54,389 nucleotides of DNA from Eshraghiella sp045124255 (lineage in GTDB: Bacteria > Bacillota > Clostridia > Lachnospirales > Lachnospiraceae), in contig JBGVLM010000060.1 of assembly GCA_045124255.1 (NCBI GenBank), positions 1-54,389 on the forward strand, read 5' to 3'. Below, piece after piece: positions 1-9,498 of the stretch. Below the pieces are notes generated by a model. It saw only the letters and a program-made list of their open reading frames with translations, made no database searches and had not been told where the DNA came from. Made by a program: the position numbers and the translations under genes. Position 1 is the stretch's first letter; each line of letters opens with the position of its first letter.

Positions 1-2289
1 GAGAAAATAGTTGTCGGACAGGTACTTAAGGTAGAACGTCATCCTGATGCAGATAAATTAGTTATCTGTCAGGTTGATATCGGAACAGAGACAATACAGA
101 TTGTAACAGGCGCACCTAATGTATACGAGGGAATGAAGACACCTGTATGTCTTGACGGAGGTAAGGTTGCAGGAGGACATGACGGCAACAAAACCGAAGG
201 CGGAATCAGAATTAAAAAAGGTAAATTAAGAGGCGTACCTTCAAACGGTATGATGTGTTCAATTGAGGAACTTGGCTCATCTAAGGATTTTTATCCTGAC
301 GCACCGGAGGACGGACTTTATGATATGGGTGCGGACGCCGTTGTAGGAAGTGATGCAATTGAAGCACTCGGATTGCATGATGTTGTTTTTGAATATGAAA
401 TTACTTCTAACAGAGTTGACTGCTACAGCGTACTTGGTATTGCAAGAGAAGCTGCGGCTACATTCGGTAAGCCGTTTGTACCGCCGGTTGTTACGGCTAC
501 AGGCAATGACGAAGATGTTAATACTATGGTTAAGGTTGAAGTGCAGGCAGAGGATTTATGCCCACGCTACTGTGCAAGACTTGTTAAAAATATTAAGCTC
601 GCTCCTTCACCTGAATGGATGCAGAGAAGACTTGCAGCAAGCGGAATACGTCCTATTAACAACATTGTTGATATTACCAACTATGTTATGGAAGAATACG
701 GACAGCCAATGCATGCGTATGATTTTGACAAAATTGCAGGACATAAGATTGTTGTCAGAAGAGCTGATGAGGGCGAGAGCTTCCAGACACTCGACGGACA
801 GGAGAGAAAGCTTGACTCCAACGTACTTATGATTTGTGACGGTGAGAAGGCAGTCGGACTTGCAGGTATTATGGGCGGCGAGAATTCAAAGATTACTGAT
901 GATGTTACAACAATGTTATTTGAAGCAGCATGCTTTGACGGAACCAATATAAGACTTTCATCAAAGAGAGTAGGACTCAGAACCGACGCATCAGGTAAGT
1001 TTGAAAAGGGACTTGACCCATATAATGCCGAGGAGGCTATTAACAGAGCATGCCAGCTTATTGAAGAACTGGGTGCAGGCGAGGTTGTCGGCGGAATTGT
1101 GGATGTATTCCCAAATAAACCACAGACAAAGAGAATTCCTTTTGAACCTGAGAAATACAATGCACTTCTCGGAACTGATGTTTCCACAGAGGATATGCTT
1201 AAATATTTTGAAAAACTTGAGCTTAAGCTTGATGAGGCTTCTAATGAAATTATCATTCCGTCCTTCAGACAGGACCTTATCGGAAGAGCAGACCTTGCAG
1301 AAGAGGTTGCAAGATTTTTCGGATATGAAAATATACCTACAAGCCTTCCTTCAGGTGCGGCAACAATGGGTAAATTGTCATTTAAATTGCAGGTTGAAGA
1401 AATTGCAAGAAAAGTTGCACAGTTCTCAGGCTTCTCACAGAGTATGAATTACTCATTTGAGAGTCCTAAGGTGTTTGACAAGCTTCTCGTTGCAAAGGAT
1501 TCACCGCTTAGAAATGCAATTACAATTTCAAATCCTCTCGGTCAGGATTTCAGTATAATGAAAACAACTCCTTTAAACGGAATGCTTTCATCCCTTGCAA
1601 CCAATTATAACCGCAAGAATAAAAATGTACGTCTTTATGAAATCGGTAATATTTATATTGCAAAGGAACTTCCTCTTAAGGAGCTTCCGGATGAGAGAAC
1701 ACAGTTAACGCTCGGAATGTACGGCGAAGGTGATTTCTTTACAATGAAGGGAGTTGTAGAGGAATTCTTTGATAAAGCAGGACTTGATGATAAGCTTAAT
1801 TATGACCCTTCAGAGAAGGAGCCGTTCCTTCATCCGGGAAGACAGGCTCACATCATTTATGATGGTGAGGTTGTAGGCTATCTTGGAGAGGTTCATCCAC
1901 AGGTATGTGATAACTATGAAATCGGAGACAGAGTATATATTGCAGTAATTGATATGCCTTGCATCACGGCTAAAGCTAAATTTATCAGAAAGTACACAGG
2001 AATTGCCAAATTCCCGGCTTCAACAAGGGATATCAGTATGGTGGTTGATAAGAGCGTACTGGTTGGTGAACTTGAGAATGCAATAGAGAAGAAGGGCGGA
2101 AAGCTTCTCGAAAGCTGTAATCTTTTTGATGTATACGAAGGAGAACAGGTTGGAGAGGGTAAGAAATCCGTAGCATTCAGCCTTGTTTTCAGAGCAAAGG
2201 ACAGAACTCTTGAGGACAAAGAGATTAATGAGCTTATGGATAAGATTCTTAATGAGCTTACAAAGCTCGGTGCAGCATTAAGACAGTAA
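1..2289 (+). CDS. pheT: Phenylalanine--tRNA ligase beta subunit (5' truncated by window edge)
   Basis: The beta subunit of the PheST heterotetramer, which charges tRNA-Phe in the cytoplasm. The frame is open from base 1, so the start codon lies outside the window; 762 residues are visible against about 800 in the family, so about 40 N-terminal residues are missing. The first visible residues (HPDADKL) belong to the EMAP/OB-type tRNA-binding domain. The B3/B4 editing region and the B5 domain (RPINNIVDITNYV near residue 217) follow, and the C-terminus is the anticodon-binding FDX-ACB domain (KFPASTRDIS). pheS would be expected just upstream. queA starts 11 bp downstream, so read-through is likely. 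An internal ATG at base 133 is not the true start, because family homology continues upstream of it. Confidence 0.97.
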   Translation, partial: EKIVVGQVLKVERHPDADKLVICQVDIGTETIQIVTGAPNVYEGMKTPVCLDGGKVAGGHDGNKTEGGIRIKKGKLRGVPSNGMMCSIEELGSSKDFYPDAPEDGLYDMGADAVVGSDAIEALGLHDVVFEYEITSNRVDCYSVLGIAREAAATFGKPFVPPVVTATGNDEDVNTMVKVEVQAEDLCPRYCARLVKNIKLAPSPEWMQRRLAASGIRPINNIVDITNYVMEEYGQPMHAYDFDKIAGHKIVVRRADEGESFQTLDGQERKLDSNVLMICDGEKAVGLAGIMGGENSKITDDVTTMLFEAACFDGTNIRLSSKRVGLRTDASGKFEKGLDPYNAEEAINRACQLIEELGAGEVVGGIVDVFPNKPQTKRIPFEPEKYNALLGTDVSTEDMLKYFEKLELKLDEASNEIIIPSFRQDLIGRADLAEEVARFFGYENIPTSLPSGAATMGKLSFKLQVEEIARKVAQFSGFSQSMNYSFESPKVFDKLLVAKDSPLRNAITISNPLGQDFSIMKTTPLNGMLSSLATNYNRKNKNVRLYEIGNIYIAKELPLKELPDERTQLTLGMYGEGDFFTMKGVVEEFFDKAGLDDKLNYDPSEKEPFLHPGRQAHIIYDGEVVGYLGEVHPQVCDNYEIGDRVYIAVIDMPCITAKAKFIRKYTGIAKFPASTRDISMVVDKSVLVGELENAIEKKGGKLLESCNLFDVYEGEQVGEGKKSVAFSLVFRAKDRTLEDKEINELMDKILNELTKLGAALRQ

Positions 2290-2299
2290 TGGTGAATAT

Positions 2300-3325
2300 A
2301 TGAAACTACAGGATTTTTATTATGATTTGCCAAAGGAGCTTATTGCACAGGACCCGTTAGCCAACCGCTCAGGTTCAAGGCTGATGGTTCTGGACAGTAA
2401 GACCGGTGAAATAGAGCATAAGATTTTTTCGGATATAGTTGATTATTTAAATCCGGGCGATTGCCTTGTGATTAATGATACTAAAGTTATTCCTGCGAGG
2501 CTTATGGGAGTCAAGGAGGGAACGGGAGCAGCAATAGAGGTGCTTCTTCTTAAAAGAAAAAGTGATGACTCATGGGAATGTCTGGTTAAACCGGGTAAAA
2601 AAGCAAGACCGGGAGCAGTTATAGATTTTGGCGATGGGCTTTTAAAGGGCGAGATAATTGATGTTGTAGAGGAGGGCAACAGAATCATTAAATTCCGATA
2701 TGACGGAATTTTTGAAGAGATTCTGGATAAGCTCGGTCAAATGCCTCTGCCGCCTTATATTACCCATACCTTACAGGACAAAAACCGTTATCAGACAGTA
2801 TATGCAAAGCATGAGGGTTCAGCAGCTGCACCGACCGCAGGACTTCATTTTACACAGGAACTGCTGCAGAAGATAAGGGACAAGGGCGTGGACATTGCAA
2901 GCGTTACGCTTCATGTCGGACTTGGAACTTTCAGACCCGTTAAAGTGGAAAATGTAACGGAGCACCATATGCATTCGGAATTCTACTGTATCGAACAGGA
3001 AGCGGCTGATAAGATTAATAAGGCAAAAGCAGGTGGACACAGGGTTATTTCTGTCGGAACTACCAGCTGCAGAACCTTGGAATCAGCAGCTAAAGAGGAC
3101 GGAACAATTCCGGCCGCAAGCGGAGATACCGAGATTTTTATATATCCGGGATATAAGTTTAAGGCAATTGACTGTCTTATAACTAATTTCCATCTGCCGG
3201 AGTCTACTTTGTTAATGCTTGTATCGGCATTGGCAGGTAAGGATAATATAATGAATGCATATGAAGAAGCTGTAAAAGAAAAGTACAGGTTTTTCAGTTT
3301 TGGCGATGCGATGTTTATTAAATAA
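2300..3325 (+). CDS. queA: S-adenosylmethionine:tRNA ribosyltransferase-isomerase
   Basis: QueA transfers and isomerises the ribosyl moiety of S-adenosylmethionine onto preQ1 in tRNA, giving epoxyqueuosine, the second-last step of queuosine synthesis. The 341 residues match the usual length. The N-terminus MKLQDFYYDLP and the conserved GSAAAPTAGLHFT and GTTSCRTLESAA segments are typical of the family. The ATG at 2300 follows the pheT stop by 11 bp with only a weak ribosome binding site (GGTGA), which suggests translational coupling. The partner enzyme tgt is present about 17 kb away at 20706 rather than adjacent. Confidence 0.96.
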   Translation: MKLQDFYYDLPKELIAQDPLANRSGSRLMVLDSKTGEIEHKIFSDIVDYLNPGDCLVINDTKVIPARLMGVKEGTGAAIEVLLLKRKSDDSWECLVKPGKKARPGAVIDFGDGLLKGEIIDVVEEGNRIIKFRYDGIFEEILDKLGQMPLPPYITHTLQDKNRYQTVYAKHEGSAAAPTAGLHFTQELLQKIRDKGVDIASVTLHVGLGTFRPVKVENVTEHHMHSEFYCIEQEAADKINKAKAGGHRVISVGTTSCRTLESAAKEDGTIPAASGDTEIFIYPGYKFKAIDCLITNFHLPESTLLMLVSALAGKDNIMNAYEEAVKEKYRFFSFGDAMFIK

Positions 3326-3347
3326 CACTTGAGAAGAGGATATATAT

Positions 3348-3710
3348 ATGAGCGACAAAGAAAAAAGAAAAGCAAAAAGAATAGAGATTAATGCCTGTAT
3401 CAGGCTGCAATCCGTAAATAATCCTAAATTTGCGGTAATCACACCTAAAACAGAGGAGTTTGAGGTCGATGTTATAAATATTTCAAAGGGCGGAATGGCT
3501 TTTAAAAGTGATGAATTTCTCCCGTTGAATTCATTTTATGAAGCTAAAGTGGTTCTTTGGACCAAGGAAACCTTTGACGCAATTATTGAAATTATCCGAA
3601 TGGAAAGTGTTGATGATGATGACCGGACAATGTATGGCTGCCGTTTTGTCGGAATAAGTGCGGCGGACCAGTTTAAAATTGAGGTATATCAGATAGTAAG
3701 TGAATCTTAA
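3348..3710 (+). CDS. PilZ domain protein (c-di-GMP-binding)
   Basis: A 120-residue single-domain PilZ protein, expected to bind cyclic di-GMP and act as a soluble adaptor. Both binding signatures are visible: RxxxR at R7-R11 and NxSxxG at N44-G49 (NISKGG), followed by a small beta-barrel. There is no signal peptide or membrane segment. It sits 22 bp after queA behind the ribosome binding site GAAGAGGA and is closed by a strong terminator, so it is probably the last gene of the pheT-queA run. Its target is not evident from the neighbours. The HD-GYP domain at 37810 shows that the organism also degrades c-di-GMP. Confidence 0.88.
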   Translation: MSDKEKRKAKRIEINACIRLQSVNNPKFAVITPKTEEFEVDVINISKGGMAFKSDEFLPLNSFYEAKVVLWTKETFDAIIEIIRMESVDDDDRTMYGCRFVGISAADQFKIEVYQIVSES

Positions 3711-3726
3711 ATATTTATTTAAGCGG

Positions 3727-3762
3727 CTGCTGCAAAATGTAAATTTTGCGGCAGTTTTTTTT
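3727..3762 (+). terminator. Rho-independent terminator after the PilZ gene
   Basis: A 12-bp stem (3727-3738 with 3743-3754, one G-T pair) closes a GTAA tetraloop of GNRA type and is followed by eight T residues (3755-3762). It ends the pheT-queA-PilZ transcript. Confidence 0.92.
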
Positions 3763-3804
3763 CGGGAATATTGTGTGTGGACTGCAGCCGGGTTTTAAGC
3801 AGGG

Positions 3805-3833
3805 TTGCACCCAAGGGGAAAATCTGATAGAAT
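3805..3833 (+). promoter_or_regulatory. Sigma-A-type promoter for galM
   Basis: TTGCAC (3805-3810), a 17-bp spacer and TAGAAT (3828-3833) lie 48 bp before the galM start and directly after the terminator at 3727. Confidence 0.6.
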
Positions 3834-3880
3834 TGTTTTAATTATGATTTAACATGGGAGACATATAGAGGAGGAATTTT

Positions 3881-4945
3881 ATGGCTATCACGGTAGAATC
3901 ATTTGGAAAGAGTTCAAAGGGCAGGGAAATCAGTTTATATACAATAACCAATAATAACGGAGCAGCACTTAAATTAACCGATATGGGAGCCTCATGGGTG
4001 GCATTAATCGTGCCTGACAGGGATGGCAGGATGGATGATGTAGTGCTTGGTTTTGAGTCCGGTGAGGAATATGAGCTTCGGAACTGGGCCGGAATGGGTG
4101 CTGTTATTGGAAGAAATGCAAACAGGATATGCAAGCACAGATTTTCATTAAACGGTGTTGAATATAACCTTGAAGATAATGGAAAAGGTGATAATCTGCA
4201 CAGCGGACCTGATTTTTATTTTTCAAGGTTGTGGGAAGCAGTGCCGGTTGAAACGGAGCTTGGCGAAGGTATTGAATTTTCACTTTTCAGCCCGGACATG
4301 GACCAGGGCTTTCCGGGAAATCTGAATATTACAGTATCATATATATTAACTGATGATAATTCAGTAATAATTGAATACAGCGGAGTGAGTGATGAAGATA
4401 CGGTTGTAAATATGACAAGCCATGCCTATTTTAATCTTGCAGGACATAAGTCCGGTCCGGTTTATGACGAACTGGCATGGATTGATGCGGATTATTTTAC
4501 ACATGGAGCAGACGGTGTTGTTACTACCGGAGAATTATGCCCTGTTGAGGGTACACCAATGGATTTCAGGCAGTTAAAAAGAATTGGTGAGGATATTGGG
4601 GCTGATTATGAGCCTCTTAAACGTTGTGAGGGCTATGACCATAATTACTGTCTTAAAACAAGTGCTGATGAGGTAAGCCTGGTGGCAAAGCTTGTGGATG
4701 ACAGAAACGGAAGGGTTATGGATGTCTTTACCAATCTTCCGGGAATGCAGTTTTATACAGGCAATTATCTGTGGGGAGGTAATAAGGGTAAGGACAACAT
4801 GTCGTACCACAGAGGCTATGGAGTTGCTTTTGAGGCACAGTTTTACCCTGATTCGGTTAACCAGCCGCAGTTTCCGTCGCCGGTTGTAAAGGGAGGAGAG
4901 CCTTTCTTTTACAGTACCATATATCAGTTTTCAGTAATGAAATAA
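3881..4945 (+). CDS. galM: Aldose 1-epimerase (mutarotase)
   Basis: GalM interconverts the alpha and beta anomers of galactose and glucose in the cytoplasm, the entry step of the Leloir pathway. The 354-residue length fits the family. Conserved segments are visible: GRNANRI near residue 85, TSHAYFNLAGH with the catalytic histidine near 185, YDHNYCL near 251, and AFEAQFYPDS near the C-terminus with the catalytic glutamate. It has a clean ribosome binding site (GAGGAGG) before the ATG at 3881. No galK, galT or galE is adjacent, so its pathway role rests on family knowledge only. The next gene begins 14 bp later. Confidence 0.95.
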   Translation: MAITVESFGKSSKGREISLYTITNNNGAALKLTDMGASWVALIVPDRDGRMDDVVLGFESGEEYELRNWAGMGAVIGRNANRICKHRFSLNGVEYNLEDNGKGDNLHSGPDFYFSRLWEAVPVETELGEGIEFSLFSPDMDQGFPGNLNITVSYILTDDNSVIIEYSGVSDEDTVVNMTSHAYFNLAGHKSGPVYDELAWIDADYFTHGADGVVTTGELCPVEGTPMDFRQLKRIGEDIGADYEPLKRCEGYDHNYCLKTSADEVSLVAKLVDDRNGRVMDVFTNLPGMQFYTGNYLWGGNKGKDNMSYHRGYGVAFEAQFYPDSVNQPQFPSPVVKGGEPFFYSTIYQFSVMK

Positions 4946-4959
4946 GTGAGGAATTACAT

Positions 4960-5544
4960 ATGAAGGATAATCATTTTTTTGCAATGATGTCGAGAATGAA
5001 ATATATAAACCGCTGGGGATTAATGCGGAATACGCTAAAGGAGAATATAAGTGAACACAGTCTTGATGTTGCCATGATTGCACACGCACTCGGAGTAATC
5101 AATAATATTTATTACGGCGGGACAATTAATGCAGACAGGCTTGCACTTATGGGGATGTACCATGACGCTACGGAAATAATTACCGGTGACATGCCGACTC
5201 CTGTCAAGTATTATAATCCTGTAATCAGAGAGGCTTACAAAGAGGTTGAGAGTGTTGCAAAGGACGAGCTTTTGCAGGGCCTGCCGGAAGAAATGAGACA
5301 GGTATATGATTATATTTTGCAGGATACGGAGGAGGAAGCCGAATTGTGGAAATATGTGAAGGCGGCAGATAAGCTTTCAGCATATATCAAATGCATTGAG
5401 GAGCAGAGAATGGGTAACTGTGATTTTGAAAAAGCAGGTGCTTCAATACTGTCCATAATTGAGGATATGGATATGCCGGAGGTTAAGTTTTTTCTTGAAA
5501 AATTTATTCCTCCTTATATGCTTACATTGGACGAATCCAGATAG
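4960..5544 (+). CDS. YfbR-like HD-domain 5'-deoxynucleotidase
   Basis: A 194-residue HD-domain phosphohydrolase. The family enzyme YfbR dephosphorylates deoxyribonucleoside 5'-monophosphates with a divalent metal. The metal-binding signature is visible: EHSLD (first histidine, near residue 31), the HD pair in GMYHDATE near residue 70, and TGDMPTPVKY after it, which is characteristic of the YfbR group. A later aspartate lies in VKAADKLSAY. It lies 14 bp after galM and 15 bp before topB, all in one direction, so the three are probably cotranscribed. The exact substrate is inferred. Confidence 0.85.
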   Translation: MKDNHFFAMMSRMKYINRWGLMRNTLKENISEHSLDVAMIAHALGVINNIYYGGTINADRLALMGMYHDATEIITGDMPTPVKYYNPVIREAYKEVESVAKDELLQGLPEEMRQVYDYILQDTEEEAELWKYVKAADKLSAYIKCIEEQRMGNCDFEKAGASILSIIEDMDMPEVKFFLEKFIPPYMLTLDESR

Positions 5545-5559
5545 AAAGCAGGATTATAT

Positions 5560-7578
5560 ATGTCAAAAAAATTATTTATAGCTGAGAAACCAAGTGTTGC
5601 ACAGGAATTTATGAAGGCACTTGGCAAAACAGCCAACAGAAAAGACGGTTATGCGGAATCGGATGATGCAGTTTTTACATGGTGTGTAGGTCATCTTGTA
5701 ACAATGAGTTATCCTGAATGCTATGACCCTGCACTCAAAAGATGGAGCATGGAAACAATACCATTCATACCGCATGAGTGGAAATATGAGATAATTCCTG
5801 CTGTTGAGAAACAGTTTAACATAGTCAGAACACTTCTTCACAGAGAGGATATAGATACAATTTATGTGTGTACCGACTCGGGGCGTGAGGGAGAATATAT
5901 ATACCGGCTTGTCGAGCAGATGGCAGGAGTGACAGGCAAGACAAGAAAAAGAGTCTGGATTGACTCCCAGACAGAAGAGGAAATAAAAAGGGGTGTCAGC
6001 GAGGCAAAGGATTTGTCCGAATATGACTGTCTTTCTGACGCTGCATATTTAAGAGCCAAAGAAGATTATTTAATGGGAATTAATTTTTCCAGAGTCCTGA
6101 CACTTAAATACGGCAATTCAATTTCGTCTTATTTTAAGGATAACAGACGTTCAGTAATAGCAGTAGGAAGAGTTATGACCTGTGTTCTCGGCATGATTGT
6201 GCGCAGGGAGAGAGAAATCAGGGATTTCGTTAAAACACCTTTCTACAGGGTTGTGGCAGATGTTGCAATGAATCAGGATGATACTACTGACGGAGGCCAT
6301 TTTGAGGCGGAATGGAAGGCGGTAGAGGGTTCAAAATATTTTGAAACGCCTGCCCTTTATAAAGAGAATGGTTTCAAAGAGGAGAAAACTGCCAAAGAGC
6401 TTATTGCAATGCTGGAGGAGAATCCGCCTGTTGCAATGGTTGTTGGGGCAGTTGAGCAGAAGAAGGAGAATAAAATGCCACCGCTTCTGTATAATCTTGC
6501 CGAGCTTCAGAATGACTGCTCAAGGTTATTTAAGCTTAATCCTGATGAAACACTCAGATATACCCAGGAGCTTTATGAGAAAAAGCTTGTTACATATCCG
6601 AGAACGGACGCCAGAGTTCTGTCGACTGCGGTTGCAAAGGTAATTGACAGGAATATAGCAGGACTTAAGAATCTTCCTGAATATGCGGGCTTTGTACAGA
6701 ATATTCTCGAATCGGGCAGTTACAAAAATATTGCCAAAACAAGATATGTCAATGATAAACAGATTACGGACCATTATGCGATTATTCCGACGGGACAGGG
6801 ATTTGGTAATTTAAGGTCATTGTCGCAGACGGGCAGGAACGTGTATTATGCAATAGTGAGAAGATTTTTAAGCATTTTCTATCCTGCAGCCGTATATCAG
6901 AAGGTCGGAATTACTTTAAAGCGTGAGGGCGAGAGTTTTTTTGCCAATTTCAAGGTGCTTTCGCAGGAGGGATATCTTGAGATTGTTAACAGCTTTAAGA
7001 AATCTGACAAAAATCAGGAAGAGAATTCAGAAGATAATGATAAATGTGATGCTTCAATGCTTGAAGCATTAAAAAACATCAAAAAAGGCAGTCTGCTGCC
7101 TGTAAGAAGCTTTGCCGTTAAAGAAGGTGAGACAACTCCGCCAAAGAGATATAATTCCGGTTCAATTATTCTTGCAATGGAAAATGCGGGACAGCTTATT
7201 GAGGATGAAGAGCTCCGCGCACAGATTAAGGGAAGCGGAATCGGAACCAGTGCGACCCGTGCCGAGATTCTGAAAAAGCTTGTCGATAAGGAATATATCA
7301 GACTGAACAGTAAGACGCAGATTATTACGCCTTCGCAGCTTGGAGAAATGGTGTTTGATATTGTTGAGGGTTCAATTCACCGTCTTCTCGACCCACAGCT
7401 TACTGCAAGCTGGGAAAAGGGGCTTACCGGTGTTGCTGCCGGTACAATTTCAACGGAGGAATATATTACAAAACTGGAGAAATTCATTGTAAATCTGACT
7501 AATTCAGTTAAAATGAAAAATAATCAATATAATTTAAGACAGTGTTTTGATAAAACTGCATTATATTATAAAAAATAA
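5560..7578 (+). CDS. topB: DNA topoisomerase III (type IA)
   Basis: A 672-residue type IA topoisomerase that passes single strands through a transient 5'-phosphotyrosyl break, acting in decatenation and recombination intermediates. The TOPRIM start (LFIAEKPSVAQ), the catalytic tyrosine segment VTYPRTDARVLS near residue 347 and the GIGTSATRAEIL segment are clear. There is no C-terminal zinc-finger array, as in E. coli TopB. The TOPRIM DxDxE motif reads D106-S-G108-R-E110, so the middle aspartate is glycine. This may be a trait of a TopB subfamily. The C-terminal 25 residues are basic and Asn/Tyr-rich. Confidence 0.94.
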   Translation: MSKKLFIAEKPSVAQEFMKALGKTANRKDGYAESDDAVFTWCVGHLVTMSYPECYDPALKRWSMETIPFIPHEWKYEIIPAVEKQFNIVRTLLHREDIDTIYVCTDSGREGEYIYRLVEQMAGVTGKTRKRVWIDSQTEEEIKRGVSEAKDLSEYDCLSDAAYLRAKEDYLMGINFSRVLTLKYGNSISSYFKDNRRSVIAVGRVMTCVLGMIVRREREIRDFVKTPFYRVVADVAMNQDDTTDGGHFEAEWKAVEGSKYFETPALYKENGFKEEKTAKELIAMLEENPPVAMVVGAVEQKKENKMPPLLYNLAELQNDCSRLFKLNPDETLRYTQELYEKKLVTYPRTDARVLSTAVAKVIDRNIAGLKNLPEYAGFVQNILESGSYKNIAKTRYVNDKQITDHYAIIPTGQGFGNLRSLSQTGRNVYYAIVRRFLSIFYPAAVYQKVGITLKREGESFFANFKVLSQEGYLEIVNSFKKSDKNQEENSEDNDKCDASMLEALKNIKKGSLLPVRSFAVKEGETTPPKRYNSGSIILAMENAGQLIEDEELRAQIKGSGIGTSATRAEILKKLVDKEYIRLNSKTQIITPSQLGEMVFDIVEGSIHRLLDPQLTASWEKGLTGVAAGTISTEEYITKLEKFIVNLTNSVKMKNNQYNLRQCFDKTALYYKK

Positions 7579-7587
7579 ACATAATCG

Positions 7588-7616
7588 TTGTTTTATTTTT
7601 GCTTATGGAATATAAT
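7588..7616 (+). promoter_or_regulatory. Promoter for glmS
   Basis: TTGTTT (7588-7593), a 17-bp spacer and TATAAT (7611-7616) precede glmS by 52 bp. The 90-bp gap after topB is too short for a glmS ribozyme, and none is seen. Confidence 0.65.
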
Positions 7617-7668
7617 TTATATTGAATGTCATGTTACGACAAAGAACATAGAAACGGGAGGTGTTTAT

Positions 7669-9489
7669 ATGTGTGGTATTGTTGGATATATAGGCGACAG
7701 AGACTGTACGGATGTATTGATTGACGCCTTATCCAAACTGGAATACAGAGGATATGATTCAGCAGGAATTGCTGTTTTTCAGAATAATAAAATAGATGTT
7801 GTTAAGTGTCAGGGCGAACTCAAGAATCTTGTTAATAAGATGAAGGAGGAGGGCAGACCTGACGGGCATTGCGGAATCGGACATACGAGATGGGCTACTC
7901 ATGGCGAGCCGTCAGATATCAATTCACATCCGCATGGTAATAAGAGAGTTTCAATTGTACATAATGGAATAATTGAGAACTATGATAAGATTAAGAGCTT
8001 TCTCATAGAGCAGGGCTACAGCTTTGTGAGCCAGACAGATACGGAAACTGTTGCAAAGCTTCTGGATTATTATTATGACGGCAACCCAACGGATACTATA
8101 ACAAAGGTATTGGCAGAGATTGAAGGTTCGTATGCAATCGGAATTATGTTCAGGGATTTTCCGGACAGAATTTATGCAGTGCGTAAGGACAGTCCGTTAA
8201 TTATCGGTGTTGGCGAGGGAGAGAATTTTATCGCTTCGGATGTTCCTGCAATTCTTAAATATACCAGGAATTATTATCTGCTGGAAGAGAATGAGATTGC
8301 GGTTCTGGAGTCCACTAAGGTTTCTTTCTGCGATATTCATGGCAATAAGGTAACCAAGGAGCTGCTGACTGCTGACTGGGATGAGGATTCAGCCCAGAAG
8401 GGCGGCTTTGAGCATTTTATGCTTAAGGAAATCCATGAACAGCCGCATGCAATCCGTACGACAATAACTCCGAGAATTAAGGAGGGAATGCCGGACTTTT
8501 CGGAATGCGGATTAACTGATGAGATGTTGTCAGGCTACAGGCAGATTCAGATTGTTGCCTGCGGTACTGCAATGTATGCCGGAATGCTCGGCAAATATAT
8601 TATAGAGAAGCTTGCAAGAGTGCCGGTTAATGTGGATATGGCTTCTGAATTCAGATACAGGGACCCCATTGTTGATGAGAATGATTTGGTAATACTTATT
8701 TCACAGTCCGGTGAGACTGCAGACACTAAGGAGGCACTTAAGATTTCCAAACAGAAGGGTGCCAAAACTCTTTCACTTGTTAATGTTAAGGGTTCATCAA
8801 TTGCACGTGAGTCAGATATGGTAATGTATACACATGCAGGTCCTGAGATATCTGTTGCGTCAACCAAGGCTTATACGGTGCAGCTTTCAATGATGTATCT
8901 TATTGCTTTCAGACTTGCATATGCTAACGGAAAGATAACAAAAGAACAGTGTATGGAATATGTTAAGCAGCTTCAGAATATACCGCCGGTTATTGAACAG
9001 GCTCTGGAGAATAAGGATGAAGCACAGTATGCAGCATCCAAAATAATGAATGCGGACCATCTTCTGTATATCGGAAGAGGTGTGGATTACGCATTAAGCA
9101 TGGAGGGTTCACTCAAGCTTAAGGAGATTTCTTATATTCATTCCGAGGCTTATGCAGCAGGTGAATTAAAGCATGGTCCGATTGCTCTTATTACAAAGAA
9201 CATGCCGGTTATAGCTGTTGCTACACAGTCGGATTTATATGAGAAGACTGTAAGCAATATCAAAGAAGTAAAGTCCAGAGGTGCAAAGGTTATTTTAATC
9301 TGCAAAGAGGGCGTTGATATTGCTGAGGATGTAGCAGATGTAATTGTCAGAGTCCCGGTTACGGATGAACTGTTAATGCCGGTTGTTACGGCAGTGCCTT
9401 TGCAGCTTATTGCATATTATACGGCAATTTTGAGAGGAAATGATGTTGATAAGCCTCGTAATCTTGCAAAATCAGTTACAGTAGAATAA
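7669..9489 (+). CDS. glmS: Glutamine--fructose-6-phosphate aminotransferase (isomerizing)
   Basis: GlmS makes glucosamine-6-phosphate from fructose-6-phosphate and glutamine, committing carbon to peptidoglycan and other amino sugars. I place the start at ATG 7669 because the mature enzyme needs cysteine at position 2 (M-C-GIVGYIG), where it is the N-terminal nucleophile of the glutaminase domain. An upstream in-frame extension to 7588 would abolish this. A ribosome binding site (GGGAGGTG) sits 5 bp before. With this start the length is 606 residues, as in the family. Two SIS sugar-isomerase domains follow (SQSGETADT; EVASTKAYT-like region), ending in DKPRNLAKSVTVE. Confidence 0.97.
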   Translation: MCGIVGYIGDRDCTDVLIDALSKLEYRGYDSAGIAVFQNNKIDVVKCQGELKNLVNKMKEEGRPDGHCGIGHTRWATHGEPSDINSHPHGNKRVSIVHNGIIENYDKIKSFLIEQGYSFVSQTDTETVAKLLDYYYDGNPTDTITKVLAEIEGSYAIGIMFRDFPDRIYAVRKDSPLIIGVGEGENFIASDVPAILKYTRNYYLLEENEIAVLESTKVSFCDIHGNKVTKELLTADWDEDSAQKGGFEHFMLKEIHEQPHAIRTTITPRIKEGMPDFSECGLTDEMLSGYRQIQIVACGTAMYAGMLGKYIIEKLARVPVNVDMASEFRYRDPIVDENDLVILISQSGETADTKEALKISKQKGAKTLSLVNVKGSSIARESDMVMYTHAGPEISVASTKAYTVQLSMMYLIAFRLAYANGKITKEQCMEYVKQLQNIPPVIEQALENKDEAQYAASKIMNADHLLYIGRGVDYALSMEGSLKLKEISYIHSEAYAAGELKHGPIALITKNMPVIAVATQSDLYEKTVSNIKEVKSRGAKVILICKEGVDIAEDVADVIVRVPVTDELLMPVVTAVPLQLIAYYTAILRGNDVDKPRNLAKSVTVE

Positions 9490-9498
9490 GGTGGTCTT

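Noticed and set aside
681..1256. Long antisense frames inside pheT and other large genes
   Set aside because: They lie wholly within strongly recognised genes, have Ser/Ile/Leu-rich non-family translations and lack ribosome binding sites; they mirror the codon bias of the real gene.
7579..7668. glmS ribozyme before glmS
   Set aside because: Only 90 bp separate topB and glmS, and the promoter occupies part of them; a glmS ribozyme needs about 150 nt or more and none of its core was seen.
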